Of a DNA stretch of 64,000 bases, positions 9,761 to 18,432 are shown in pieces (positions within the stretch are counted from its first letter, which is position 1; each line of letters opens with the position of its first letter). This DNA is from Niveispirillum cyanobacteriorum (GTDB lineage: Bacteria > Pseudomonadota > Alphaproteobacteria > Azospirillales > Azospirillaceae), in the NCBI RefSeq assembly GCF_002868735.1, contig NZ_CP025615.1, forward strand, positions 1-64,000, written 5' to 3'. The notes beneath the pieces are model-generated. The model was not told the DNA's origin, ran no database searches, and saw only the letters and a program-made list of their open reading frames with translations. Made by a program: the position numbers and the translations under genes.

Positions 9761-10889
9761 CATGCACATGCTCATTGTTTCCCCTATTGCGAGCCACCCC
9801 CAATTCCAGGGTAACAGCCAGCGGATATTCCGCCTTTGCCGCCTGCTCCAGGTGCTGGGATACAAGATTCACTTCCTCTACTACACGCTGGAGGGGCTTA
9901 CACCGGATCAGCGCAAGCAGATGGAAGCCTGCTGGGACTATTTGCACGTTGTCCCTTGCCGACCGCTGGATCGCAGCATGTCACTAGGCACGCATTACGG
10001 GCTCGATGACTGGTATGACCCCCAGGTGAGCGATATCGCAGCAGCCCTCCATGCCCGCTGGAAATACTGTGCCGTGATAGTGAACTATGTCTGGTTCTCC
10101 GGCGTTCTAGAGAGCCTGCCGGTCGACCTCATCAAGATCATCGACACGCATGACGTGTTCGGCGACCGCCATTTGCGCTCGATCGCCGCTGGCATGAAGC
10201 CCGAGTGGTTCTACACCAGCCAGGACGAGGAGCTGCGAGGCCTGCTGCGGGCCGACATTATCTTGGCCATCCAGGACGATGAAAAAGCCTATTTCGAGCA
10301 GCTCGGCGTGCCGCGGGTTGAGGTGGTAGGATTCATCACGCCGCCGAATTTTCTGCCACCCCGTTCGTATCGCTCGAAGCCAGTCATTGGATATATTGCG
10401 AGCAGTAATCCTTGGAATGTTAACTCTTTTCGATCATTGCACGCTGCTTTGGAGAATAGCTCAACTGCCATAGAACGTTTTGAATTTTTCCTCGCAGGCC
10501 CCATCTGTGATGTCATACGGTCCGAAAATCGGATTTTTGATATCATGGGGGTTGTCGATCGGGTTGATTGTTTCTATCGCAGTGTCGATATAGTCCTGAA
10601 TCCTATGCTTGGCGGTACAGGCTTGAAGATTAAGTCAATCGAAGCTTTGTCCTATGGGCGGGCTTTCCTCACCACCACCAGCGGCATGATTGGAATTCCA
10701 AGCCAATATCCGCAGCATAATATTCAATCGATCTCAGAAATTGTTTCCGAAATCGAAACAATAGATGTCTATTCAATCGATAAGCTCGCATTTTTTTCCA
10801 GAGAGGTTTTCTGTAAATACACAACCGAGCAAATATCTAATTTTCGGTATTTATTTAATGAAATAAAAATTCACTCCGACCAAATCTAA
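9753..10889 (+). CDS. GT4-type glycosyltransferase
   Basis: A 378-aa GT-B enzyme. The N-terminus (MLIVSPIASHPQFQGNSQRI) has the acceptor-side pattern of GT4 enzymes. The C-terminal half has the donor-site signature in VLNPMLGGTGLKIKSIEALSYG, with the glutamate of IEAL in the usual catalytic place. No membrane segments are visible. The start overlaps the upstream stop by 8 bases, which implies translational coupling. The last third (from about 10,380) is clearly more AT-rich than the rest of the operon. That suggests the 3' part came from elsewhere by recombination. It is the last gene of the operon; the next sequence is IS110 debris. Confidence 0.9.
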   Translation: MPSMHMLIVSPIASHPQFQGNSQRIFRLCRLLQVLGYKIHFLYYTLEGLTPDQRKQMEACWDYLHVVPCRPLDRSMSLGTHYGLDDWYDPQVSDIAAALHARWKYCAVIVNYVWFSGVLESLPVDLIKIIDTHDVFGDRHLRSIAAGMKPEWFYTSQDEELRGLLRADIILAIQDDEKAYFEQLGVPRVEVVGFITPPNFLPPRSYRSKPVIGYIASSNPWNVNSFRSLHAALENSSTAIERFEFFLAGPICDVIRSENRIFDIMGVVDRVDCFYRSVDIVLNPMLGGTGLKIKSIEALSYGRAFLTTTSGMIGIPSQYPQHNIQSISEIVSEIETIDVYSIDKLAFFSREVFCKYTTEQISNFRYLFNEIKIHSDQI

Positions 10890-11094
10890 GTATGTTTTAT
10901 ATTCTGAATTTTAGCAAAACTATCGCCTTCAATTCCCCCTGCATTGGACTTTCCCGGAAAAGTGGAGGGCGATTTCCTTAATGTCAGATAGGATATCGCC
11001 CCATGACGAATTGAACTGATGGTGTGGATGCCCCTTCACCTGGGGATTGTTGGTTTCCAGGTTATGGTTTCCGACGGGCGTCACACTGGAGGTC
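10890..11094. other. Intergenic: IS110 leader
   Basis: About 200 bases without an ORF. The right half looks like the leader of the IS110 transposase that starts at 11095. No convincing terminator was seen after the glycosyltransferase stop at 10887-10889. Confidence 0.4.
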
Positions 11095-11187
11095 ATGATG
11101 GAGGCGACGTATTTGCTGGCGATCGACCTGGGCAAGCGGCATTTCCAGGTCTGCGGGACGGGCGTTGACGGCAGGGTGTTGTTCAAC
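11095..11187 (+). pseudogene. IS110-family transposase, N-terminal fragment
   Basis: MEATYLLAIDLGKRHFQVCG is the N-terminus of an IS110-type DEDD transposase, with the first catalytic Asp in AIDLGK. The frame breaks at codon 31 (FN), exactly where the GTAAGCG terminus of the IS66 element begins at 11188. The rest of the gene is not found beyond the IS66 right end at 18114, so a later deletion or recombination is implied. Non-functional. Confidence 0.75.
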
Positions 11188-11209
11188 GTAAGCGGTTCGA
11201 GCGCCCCAC
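11188..11209. repeat. Left terminal inverted repeat of the outer IS66 element
   Basis: GTAAGCG (11188-11194), seven variable bases, then CGCCCCAC (11202-11209). This matches the complement of 18093-18114 in both blocks. It interrupts the IS110 reading frame. Confidence 0.8.
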
Positions 11210-11426
11210 GGGTGAGGCGCTTGCGTTGCTCAGCGGAATGATTTCATGCGCTGTGGCGTGAAGTATTCCTTCAGGCCGAGAACAGCCTGCGCGACGACGC
11301 GGTTGATGTTGGGTGGGAGGGCTTTCTTGTTTTCCAGGGGCACATAGAGCCGATCAAAAACCGGGCGTCCAGGGTTCTTGGGGTTTGTCACTTGCGCCCA
11401 GGACCGCTTGGCCAGCGCGATGCCCT

Positions 11427-11434
11427 GGTAGAAC
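11427..11434. repeat. 8-bp target site duplication, left copy
   Basis: GGTAGAAC at 11427-11434 is repeated at 12890-12897, just outside the terminal repeats of the 1455-bp element. Confidence 0.95.
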
Positions 11435-12889
11435 GTAATTGCTCAGGTGGTTGGCAACCCGGCCTTTCAGGCGAGAGCGAAGGTGCCTCCGATCAAGGCC
11501 TGGATGGCGTTCCAGGCTGATGTGCCGTAGAGGCGGGCGGTTCCGGTGACGGATCGGTATCCGGCATGGATGGCCGGTCCCCATTGGGACCGGAAGCCGT
11601 TTGTGACCTTTCGGAAGACGACGGAGGGTCGGATTTCCTGTTCGCTGCGGTTGTTGGTGGGGGGCACGCGACGGTCGGTCATGAAGACGAAGAACTTATT
11701 CCGCCACGCCTTGATCTGTCGTTGCAGGTCACGCCCGGCGGGGTGGGATGCTGGAAAGCCCAGTAAGGCATCCAGCCCGCGCTCGGCCTTGGCGGCATAG
11801 GCTGACAGCGTGCTGTCCTTCAGGCTGGGGCGGCGTTTGCCGACGCGGATGGCCCAGCGCAGATGATCGCGGGTTTTCGGAGCGGTGATGCTGTCGCCGC
11901 TGTCGATGGCATATTGGACGTCGCGCAGCACATGGGCCAAGCACACCTGATGGGTCTGGCCCAGCCCCTGTTGCCCGGCATAGCGGTCGGACACCCAGAT
12001 TTGGGGTCGATATTCGCCCAGCACCTGTTCGGCCGCGGCCCGTCCCCGGCTGGGCACGATTTGGTGCAGCACGGCCTGGTCGCTGTGGAACACCCATTGC
12101 CAATGGGTGATGCCGTCCACCCGCGTCGTCGTCTCGTCGGACGCGATGACCGGCGCGGTCAGCAATTTGGCCTTGATCAGGGTGCCGGCCTTGTCCAGGG
12201 GGGCCTGCATCCGGCGAAAACTGTTGGCGATGGCACCTTCGGAGATGGACAGCCCGAACATCTCCCCCAGCATCCGCGACAGCCGCTCGAACCCGACATG
12301 GTGGCTATGGTGCAGATAGGCCAACAGCGACCGGATGCCGGCGCCGAACGGCGTGCCGGGCAGCATCCCCGCCGGCGGGGCCGCCCGATAGCGCTTGCCA
12401 CAGCACCGGCAGCGCCCGCCGAACAGTTCCACCCGCGTCACCGCAGGCCGGACGACGGGCAGGTCGATATGGTCATAGCCATGCCGGCGACGCTGCTCCG
12501 CCGCCGTCACGACCGTCTCGCAATGCGGGCACTGCTCGGCAAAACGCCGCTCCGTCCGGTCGGGCTCCACCGCCAGCGACCGCGACACGCCAGGGCGCGA
12601 CGGCCGCGGCTTGCCGGCCTTGTGCTTTTCGTCTTTCCGGTTCGGCCGACCAAGACCGTCCTGCGACGGCGGAAGATGCGAATTCGACGAATTCTTCCGC
12701 ACCTTGCCGACAAGTGCTTCCAGCTCCGTGATCCGCGCCACCAAACGCGCGATCATCGCCGCCTGATCAACAAGCAGGGCGTCTTTCTCTGTGTCACTCA
12801 GGCGGCGGACAACGGGCTTCTCCATCCACACGTTGACTCATATTCCAGGAGCCAGGGCAACCCCTTTTGCCAACCACGTGAGCAATTAC
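11435..12889 (-). mobile_element. IS66-type element of the single-gene (ISBst12-like) kind, intact
   Basis: It is 1455 bp long. The 23-bp terminal inverted repeats (11435-11457 and 12867-12889) begin GTAATTGCTCA and differ at one position. It is flanked by a perfect 8-bp direct repeat, GGTAGAAC, as expected for IS66-family insertion. It carries one transposase gene and no tnpA or tnpB. All parts look intact, so it is probably the most recent insertion in this nest. Confidence 0.95.
11467..12831 (-). CDS. IS66-family transposase (ISBst12-like)
   Basis: A 454-aa DDE transposase. It has an N-terminal helical region (LVARITELEALVGKVRKNSSNS), a zinc-binding block (CPHCETVV and CRCCGKRY), the catalytic core VIASDETTTRVDG, WVSDRYAGQQG and CLAHVLRDVQ, and a C-terminal PTNNRSEQEIRP carrying the catalytic Glu. 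It is full length with no frameshift. Promoter and ribosome site would lie in the 58 bases between its start (12831) and the element end (12889). It moves by cut-and-paste or a related route, giving 8-bp duplications. Confidence 0.95.
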   Translation of the reverse strand: MWMEKPVVRRLSDTEKDALLVDQAAMIARLVARITELEALVGKVRKNSSNSHLPPSQDGLGRPNRKDEKHKAGKPRPSRPGVSRSLAVEPDRTERRFAEQCPHCETVVTAAEQRRRHGYDHIDLPVVRPAVTRVELFGGRCRCCGKRYRAAPPAGMLPGTPFGAGIRSLLAYLHHSHHVGFERLSRMLGEMFGLSISEGAIANSFRRMQAPLDKAGTLIKAKLLTAPVIASDETTTRVDGITHWQWVFHSDQAVLHQIVPSRGRAAAEQVLGEYRPQIWVSDRYAGQQGLGQTHQVCLAHVLRDVQYAIDSGDSITAPKTRDHLRWAIRVGKRRPSLKDSTLSAYAAKAERGLDALLGFPASHPAGRDLQRQIKAWRNKFFVFMTDRRVPPTNNRSEQEIRPSVVFRKVTNGFRSQWGPAIHAGYRSVTGTARLYGTSAWNAIQALIGGTFALA

Positions 12890-12897
12890 GGTAGAAC
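12890..12897. repeat. 8-bp target site duplication, right copy
   Basis: GGTAGAAC, identical to 11427-11434. Collapsing the two copies restores the UPF0149 reading frame. Confidence 0.95.
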
Positions 12898-14418
12898 CCC
12901 AATTCCCAGAACAGAGGATCAGGTTTCCCACTGCGGTCGGTATCGAACCGCGGGCGATACTGATCCGGGGCATCCGACATGGTGGCGGAGATCGTGTTGA
13001 AGTGATGAACGATGGCCTGCATGGCCAGGGCGTCTTTTGTTCCCTCTGTTGCCATCATGGCGTTCTCACCCGCCAGATCCGCCACCCAGATCCGTGGATC
13101 GATGAATTTCGGCCCCACCAGAATGGCGGCCAGATAGCCATCGAGGCCGGACAAGCTGTTCACGGCCGATGCCGCTCCCCGGGCGCGTAGATAGGTGTGG
13201 AGGTCGGCATCGCTCAGCCGGAGGCGCTCCGGCGGCGGCGGCATCGGGTCTGCCGCCCTAATCTGCCGGGTCTCCTTGAGCAGGCGGGGTTTGTTGGTCA
13301 TGCAGCCCGCTCCAACAGATTGGCCTCCCGTGTCGCCTTCCAGGCCCAGGGCAGCAGTTCCTCAATGCGGTTGATGGTGATCTCGCCCGAGACCAGCCGC
13401 TCCAGCACATCGGCAATGTATGTCTGCGGATCGATGCCGTTCAGCTTGGCCGAGTTGATCAGCGAGGACAGGATTGCCCAATACTCGCCCCCGGCAGCCG
13501 AACCGGCGAACAGGCTATTGCGCCTGCCGACGCCGATAGGACGCATGCTCCGCTCCACCACATTGCTGTCGATGGCGATCCTTCCATCTTCCAGGTAGGC
13601 GCACAGGCCGTCCCAATGGTTCAGCATGTAGCCGATGGCACCGGCCAATCCCGCCTGGGTCGAGATCTGTGCCCGTACGCCCAGCAGATAGGGGCGCAGC
13701 GCCTCCAGGATCGGTCTGGCCTCGGCCTGCCGGACAGCGTGTCGCACGGGGGCCGGCTGGCCGTTGATCCGGGCCTCAAGGGCGTAAAGGGCAGCGATGC
13801 GGGAAATGACCTCCTGTGCCACCGCCGATTTCGTGGTGGCATAGACGTCAACGAACTTACGGCGCGCATGCGCCATGCAGAATGCCAGCTGGATCGGCTC
13901 TGCGGATCGGCTGGGTTTGGCGAGCGACTTGTAGGCCTGGTAGCCATCCACCTGGAGAATGCCGCTGAACCCCGACAATTGCCGTTGCACCTCCGCCGTC
14001 TGCCGGCCCTCGGCATAGACATAGGCGACCGCCGGCGCCGACGGCCCCTGCCAAGGACGTTCATCCACCGCCTGTGACCAGAGCTGGCATGTCTTGGTCC
14101 GACCGCGCCCCGGATCGAGCCGGGGCAGTGGTGTCTCATCACAGAACACCACCGGCCGGGACCTGATGTGTCTCAGCAGCTTCTCGTAGAGCGGTCGCAG
14201 CCACCAGGCCGCCCGCCGCACCCAATACCCCAAAGTCGCCCGGTCCAGCCGCACGCCCTGGCCGGCCAACATCTGGTGTCGCTGGCGGGATAAAACTCCC
14301 CAGAAGTGGCGAATGAAAAGTCCCCAGTTTTGGCAGAGGGCAAGGCCCCGGGGGGCATGCCCCCCGGGGCCTTGCGGCCATCTCTCCGCCATCCTGTTTC
14401 CCGCTGTCTGCGGGGAGG

Positions 14419-15693
14419 ATGCCGGTGATCAAGCTTGGGGACCTTGTCATGATCCTGGACCTTGCCCGCCAAGGGCTATCCGTTTCCGCCATCGCCCGCC
14501 GGACCGGTTTCGACCGCAAGACCGTGCGCCGGCATATCGAGCGTGGGCTGGAGCCGCCCGCCTACACACCCCGGCCACCGCGGCTGTCGCTGTTATCCCT
14601 CTATGAGCCCTTCTTGCGCGAACGGCTGGCCACCGTGCCGGAACTGACGGCCAGACGCCTGCACCGGGAGATCAAGGAGCAGGGCTACAAGGGCGGCTAC
14701 ACCCTGGTGAAGGTCTTTGTCCGGTCCGTGCGACCGGCACCGGCCAGGCGCTTCGAGCGCCGGTTCGAGACGCCGCCCGGCAAACAGGCCCAAGTGGATT
14801 TCGCCTATTTCAAAACCGAATTCACCGACGAACCTGGCATGGAGCGGGTGGTCTGGCTGTTCTCCCTGGTGCTGGGCCATTCTCGGATGATCTGGGCACG
14901 GTTTGTCGCCCGTCAGGACCTGCCCACCCTGCTGCGCTGTCATATTGCCGCCTTTGAGGCCCTGGGCGGCGTGCCGGAGCAGATCCTGTACGATCGCATG
15001 CGTACTGCGGTCCTGGGCGAGGCAGGCGACGACAGGGGCGTCGTCTACAACGAGAAGCTTCTGACACTGGCGGCCCATTACGGCTTCCTGCCCAAGGCCT
15101 GCAAGCCCTACCGGGCTCAGACCAAAGGTAAAGTGGAGCGGCCCTTCCGCTATGTACGGGAGGATTTCTTCCTGGGCCTTACCTTCCGCAATCTGGACGA
15201 CCTGAACACCCAATTCCGGCAATGGCTAGACCAGGTGGCCAATGTCCGCCGCCATGCCACCACCGGTCGGGTGGTCATCGAGCATTTCGTCGAGGAGAAA
15301 CCCAACCTCCGGCCATTACCCGCCGGTCCCTGCAATGCCGTGCTGGCCCTGGAGCGGCGTGTTACCCGCGACGGCATGGTGTCGGTGGGTGGCAACCTCT
15401 ATTCCGTCCCCGACTGTACCCGTCGGCGCGTCGTGGAGGTGCAGGTCACCGCCACCCAGGTTCAGATCCTGGAGGATGGAACGCTGATCGCCAACCATCC
15501 CGTCCTGGAGGGACGCGGGCGGCGGCGCCTGCTGGAGGGACATCGTACCCTGCCGCCACCGGCCAACAGCACTGTTACCCGGGAGGGGGCAGCACCGCCA
15601 ACCAAGCCACCGGGTCGGACCGTGACGCCCCGCGACCTCACCATCTATGACGCCATCGGTCGCCGACTGGCCGATCAGGGGGTGCGGCCATGA
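14419..15693 (+). CDS. istA: IS21 transposase IstA
   Basis: A 424-aa DDE integrase-like transposase. The N-terminal helix-turn-helix reads DLARQGLSVSAIARRTGFDR. The core begins KQAQVDFAYFKTEF (first Asp), continues LYDRMRTAV (second Asp region), and KGKVERPFRYVRE supplies the Glu. The C-terminal beta domain follows (VSVGGNLYSVPD). It catalyses strand transfer of the element and needs IstB. The stop overlaps the istB start (ATGA at 15690-15693), giving translational coupling. Confidence 0.95.
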   Translation: MPVIKLGDLVMILDLARQGLSVSAIARRTGFDRKTVRRHIERGLEPPAYTPRPPRLSLLSLYEPFLRERLATVPELTARRLHREIKEQGYKGGYTLVKVFVRSVRPAPARRFERRFETPPGKQAQVDFAYFKTEFTDEPGMERVVWLFSLVLGHSRMIWARFVARQDLPTLLRCHIAAFEALGGVPEQILYDRMRTAVLGEAGDDRGVVYNEKLLTLAAHYGFLPKACKPYRAQTKGKVERPFRYVREDFFLGLTFRNLDDLNTQFRQWLDQVANVRRHATTGRVVIEHFVEEKPNLRPLPAGPCNAVLALERRVTRDGMVSVGGNLYSVPDCTRRRVVEVQVTATQVQILEDGTLIANHPVLEGRGRRRLLEGHRTLPPPANSTVTREGAAPPTKPPGRTVTPRDLTIYDAIGRRLADQGVRP

Positions 15694-16526
15694 CGCTGAT
15701 CCCATCGACCCTGGAACGCATCCGCCGGCATCTGGTGGGCTTGCGCATGCCGCGCGCCCTGGAAACCCTGGACAGCACCGTCCGCCAGCTCGAACGCGGC
15801 GAAATCTCCGCCCTGGAGGCGCTGGAGGGCCTGCTGGGCGAGGAACTGACCCTGCGCGAGGGGCGGCGCATCAAGGCCGCCCTCAAGATGGGGCGGCTGA
15901 TCAACATCAAGACCCTGGAGGGGTTCGACTTCTCCTTCCAGCCCTCGCTGGACCGCAACCGCATCATGACCCTGGCCCAGCTGGACTTCATCGCCCGCCA
16001 TGAGGTCTTACATTTCCTCGGCCAGCCCGGCTGCGGCAAGACCCACCTAGCTCTGGCCTTGGGCGTGGAGGCCGTCAAGGGCGGCCACTCCGTCTATTTC
16101 ATGACCTTGGCCGACCTCATCACCTCCCTGGCCAAGGCCGAGCGCGAGGGAAATCTGCGCGAACGCCTGCGCTTCCTATGCCGGCCCCAACTGCTCATCG
16201 TCGATGAGATCGGCTACCTGCCCGTCATCCCGGGCGGTGGAAACCTGTTCTTCCAGCTCGTCAACGCCCGTTACGAACGCGGCGCGATGATCCTCACCTC
16301 AAACCGTGGCTTCGCCGAATGGGGAGAGGTCTTCAACGATCCCGTCGTCGCCACCGCCCTGCTGGACCGTCTCCTGCATCATGCCATCGTCGTCCACATC
16401 GAGGGCGCCAGCTATCGCCTGCGCCGTCATGCCGACCTGATCCCGGATAACAACCGCGTCAGGCCCATCAACCAGCCAAATCAGCCAAAACCAAGAGGGA
16501 GACCGCCGAAAAACAAACAAGCCTGA
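15690..16526 (+). CDS. istB: IS21 helper ATPase IstB
   Basis: A 278-aa AAA+ ATPase related to DnaC. Walker A is GQPGCGKTHLALAL and Walker B is LLIVDEIGYLPV. A sensor region follows in ILTSNRGFAEWGE. It forms ATP-dependent assemblies on target DNA and activates IstA. Length is slightly above the common about 250-260 aa because of a basic C-terminal tail (PKPRGRPPKNKQA). Confidence 0.95.
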   Translation: MTLIPSTLERIRRHLVGLRMPRALETLDSTVRQLERGEISALEALEGLLGEELTLREGRRIKAALKMGRLINIKTLEGFDFSFQPSLDRNRIMTLAQLDFIARHEVLHFLGQPGCGKTHLALALGVEAVKGGHSVYFMTLADLITSLAKAEREGNLRERLRFLCRPQLLIVDEIGYLPVIPGGGNLFFQLVNARYERGAMILTSNRGFAEWGEVFNDPVVATALLDRLLHHAIVVHIEGASYRLRRHADLIPDNNRVRPINQPNQPKPRGRPPKNKQA

Positions 16527-17265
16527 CAACCCAAAATCAATTCGCCAGCCAAACCATCTGGGGAATTTTCAAGTGCCACTTCTGGGGATTTCCATTTCGC
16601 CCTTTACATCTGGCACTGACGGTAAAGTGGCAGATGCCAGCCATAGCAGGCTGACACCACATGCGCCACCAGCGCCGTCGAGGCCATGCCGCCGGTCACC
16701 ACCCTGGCGGGGGCCGGCGCCTGGAGAACCGTGCCCTCGCAGGCGCGGCAGCCATATTTCGGTCGGATCGTCCGCAGCACCCGCACAACAGCCGGCACGA
16801 TATCCAGCGCTTCGCTGACATCCTCGCCGATCCGATGCAGAACACCGTTACAGCAGGGACAGGCCGTCTCCACGGGTTCAACCACTCGCTCGATCCGCGG
16901 CAATGCCGGTGGCAAGGCACCCACGTTCCGTCGGGCGGGACGGCGACCGCCATCTTGTTTCACGCAGACGTCTTCCGCCATGCCCGTATTGTCGTTGGCT
17001 CCCGACGGTACCGATGGGGCGTCCCCGGCATCGCCGAGATTGAGGCACCCCTGGTCGGACAGGATCACAGCGGAGCGTTCAGAGCGTGCGCCCAACACCA
17101 TCCGCCGGTACGCCGCCACCTCAGCCTCCAGACGCGTGTTCCGCTCCGTCAGGACGGCGATGATCCGGAGCAAAATCCGTGGATCGATGGGGGGTGGGGA
17201 AGTGCTATCCAACATGGTTGAATTCTACCCCAGAACACGCCAAAAACCCAGCATTTCCGCCAGAT

Positions 17266-17619
17266 TCACCCCAACCAAACAGGCTTGCGGACAGGGGGCG
17301 GAACCACCCGGGTCCAGTCAAGACCATCGGCCAGCAGGGCATACTGCCCCGCACTCAGTCGCACAACCCCCTGACGCACCGGCGGCCATACGATCCGTCC
17401 GCTCTCCAGCCATTTCGTCGCCAGGACCAAGCCTGTACCGTCCCACACCAGCAGCTTCAGGCGGTCGCTGCGCTTGGAGCGAAACACGAACACATCCCCA
17501 CAATAAGGGTCGGTCGCCAATGCATCCGCCACAAGGGCCACAAAACCGTTCACCCCCTTGCGGAAGTCGATCGGTGCCGACCAAAGCAAAATCCTCGGCA
17601 CCGACCCCAGACGGATCAA
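17266..17619 (-). CDS. tnpB: IS66 accessory protein TnpB
   Basis: A 117-aa protein with the family pattern LLWSAPIDFRKGVNGFVALV, DVFVFRSKRSDRLKLLVWDGTG and the C-terminal LADGLDWTRV. Full length and unbroken, unlike the copy at the start of the window. It overlaps tnpA by four bases (ATGA, 17616-17619) and precedes tnpC by about 50 bases, the usual IS66 arrangement. Confidence 0.95.
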   Translation of the reverse strand: MIRLGSVPRILLWSAPIDFRKGVNGFVALVADALATDPYCGDVFVFRSKRSDRLKLLVWDGTGLVLATKWLESGRIVWPPVRQGVVRLSAGQYALLADGLDWTRVVPPPVRKPVWLG

Positions 17620-18074
17620 AACTGTCCCCCCAGCGCCGTCAGCACCGCCCGGACCACGATAGGATCCACCGCCCCACTGAACCGGACCCGGCCGGCCCGC
17701 AGATCAACATCCACCGCCCATGGTTCCACTGTCCGCCCCGCGCACGGCGTCGTCGCCTCCGACGTCACCGGTACGAACTGTCCAGAACCCGAAATCTCAG
17801 CCAGCCCAGCCTGCCGACGCCAAACACTCAGCAAGGCCCGGTTCACCCCATGGCGTCGCGCAGCATCAGAGATGTTCGCCCCCGCCTCAGCACTTTCCGA
17901 CACAATCACCGCCTTCTCCGCCGCCGTCCAATTCCGACGACGACGCTGACCCGTGATCACCTCTACCCGCCGATAGCGACTGCCTTCATCTATGTCTCCA
18001 AGACAGTCATTAATCCTGCTCGTAACACCCACGACACCCTCCAGCTCCATCGCCAAGCCGGAAAACTCGCCCAC
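17616..18074 (-). CDS. tnpA: IS66 accessory protein TnpA
   Basis: A 152-aa protein with a Tn3/IS3-OrfA-like helix-turn-helix: RRRNWTAAEKAVIVSESAE, then ANISDAARRHGVNRALLSVWRRQ. The C-terminal half is beta-rich and less conserved. It lies 40 bases inside the right end of the element. The long N-terminus before RRVEVITGQ may not be translated; an internal start near 18050 (MELEGVVG) is possible. Confidence 0.9.
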   Translation of the reverse strand: MGEFSGLAMELEGVVGVTSRINDCLGDIDEGSRYRRVEVITGQRRRRNWTAAEKAVIVSESAEAGANISDAARRHGVNRALLSVWRRQAGLAEISGSGQFVPVTSEATTPCAGRTVEPWAVDVDLRAGRVRFSGAVDPIVVRAVLTALGGQF

Positions 18075-18114
18075 GGAAACTGAGAACGGAAGGTGGGGCG
18101 ATCCTGACGCTTAC

Positions 18115-18432
18115 TATCGACCTTGACCACCCATCCCTCCCCGTGACATCACCAATTTCGACACGAGGGGCATCTCATCCAACCGGCCGGAATCCACCGG
18201 AATAGTGGACCGCTTTGAAATCGGAACGGTGGACCGACTTCAAATCGGAATAGGTGGCCGACTTCGTCGGAATCCGCAGAAGGGGCATCCACACCATCAG
18301 TTCAGGCATCAACGTGCCGAGAAATGAGCGCTTACATCACTCCAGTGCCCCCGTCGTTCAACGCGAAGGGCGAACGGTCACATGGGTCAATTCTCAATGG
18401 AAACAAGCCGCCACACCGGGTCAATTTCGCGT
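18115..18432. other. Mosaic of insertion-sequence ends
   Basis: No gene. At 18197-18276 there are three imperfect tandem units of about 23-25 bases (GTGGACCGCTTTGAAATCGG-like), a layout seen at the ends of IS21-family elements, but without the genes. At 18303-18337 there is a GAGCGCTTACA terminus nearly the same as the IS3 end at 60989-61018. At 18381-18428 there are two GGGTCAATT motifs resembling those at 60727-60757. The stretch appears built from remnants of at least two elements, and no ORF in it is credible. Confidence 0.6.

Larger units (their letters stand above)
11236..13301 (-). pseudogene. UPF0149/YecA-like passenger gene of the IS66 element, split by an insertion
   Basis: The 5' part runs 13301 to 12890 and the 3' part 11434 to 11236. 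When the inner element and one copy of its 8-bp target duplication are removed, the frame joins cleanly as ELGFYQGIALAKRSW and ends in FTPQRMKSFR-stop, a protein of about 200 aa. NSLSGLDGYLAAILVGP and IDPRIWVADLAGE are typical UPF0149/YecA-like blocks. No SEC-C tail is present. Its ATG overlaps the tnpC stop (ATGA at 13298-13301), so it was translated together with the transposase. That makes it a passenger of the IS66 unit and not a host gene hit by it. Function unknown. Inactivated here. Confidence 0.85.
14277..16608 (+). mobile_element. IS21-family element, apparently intact
   Basis: It is 2332 bp long, starts TGT and ends ACA. The outer ends align over about 49 bases as inverted repeats (for example CCCCAGAAGTGGC about 20 bases in from each end). 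It is flanked by TCTGG at 14272-14276 and 16609-16613, a 5-bp duplication usual for IS21. It contains istA and istB with a 4-base overlap and no frame damage. Confidence 0.93.
13298..17215 (-). pseudogene. tnpC: IS66 transposase TnpC split by IS21
   Basis: The N-terminal part (17215 to 16609) has the helical MLDSTSPPPIDPRILLRI start, CPCCNGVL and CRACEGTVLQAPAP. The C-terminal part (14276 to 13298) has MLAGQGVRLDRATL, VVFCDETPLPRLDPG, QVDGYQAYKSLA, CMAHARRKF and SNVVERSMRPIGVGRRNSLF. Removing the IS21 and one TCTGG copy restores LYRQCQMLAGQGV in frame, giving about 528 aa. The catalytic residues are present on both sides, so the only visible lesion is the insertion. The stop overlaps the start of the UPF0149 passenger. 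Confidence 0.9.
11188..18114 (-). mobile_element. IS66 element with UPF0149 passenger, carrying two nested insertions
   Basis: The termini match: GTAAGCG, 7 bases, then CGCCCCAC at 11188-11209, and the complementary arrangement at 18093-18114. The order on the minus strand is tnpA, tnpB, tnpC, UPF0149-like gene. Removing the IS21 (2332 bp plus 5) and the inner IS66-type element (1455 bp plus 8) leaves about 3.13 kb, which is a usual IS66 length plus a passenger of about 0.6 kb. The 8-bp flanks (TGTTCAAC left, TATCGACC right) are not duplicates, so one side has been rearranged since insertion. Confidence 0.85.

Noticed and set aside
11095-11250. IS110 gene with a simple one-base frameshift at codon 31
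   Set aside because: The break coincides with the GTAAGCG terminus of the outer IS66 element, so it is an insertion boundary. Similar residues after it are chance or terminal-repeat sequence.
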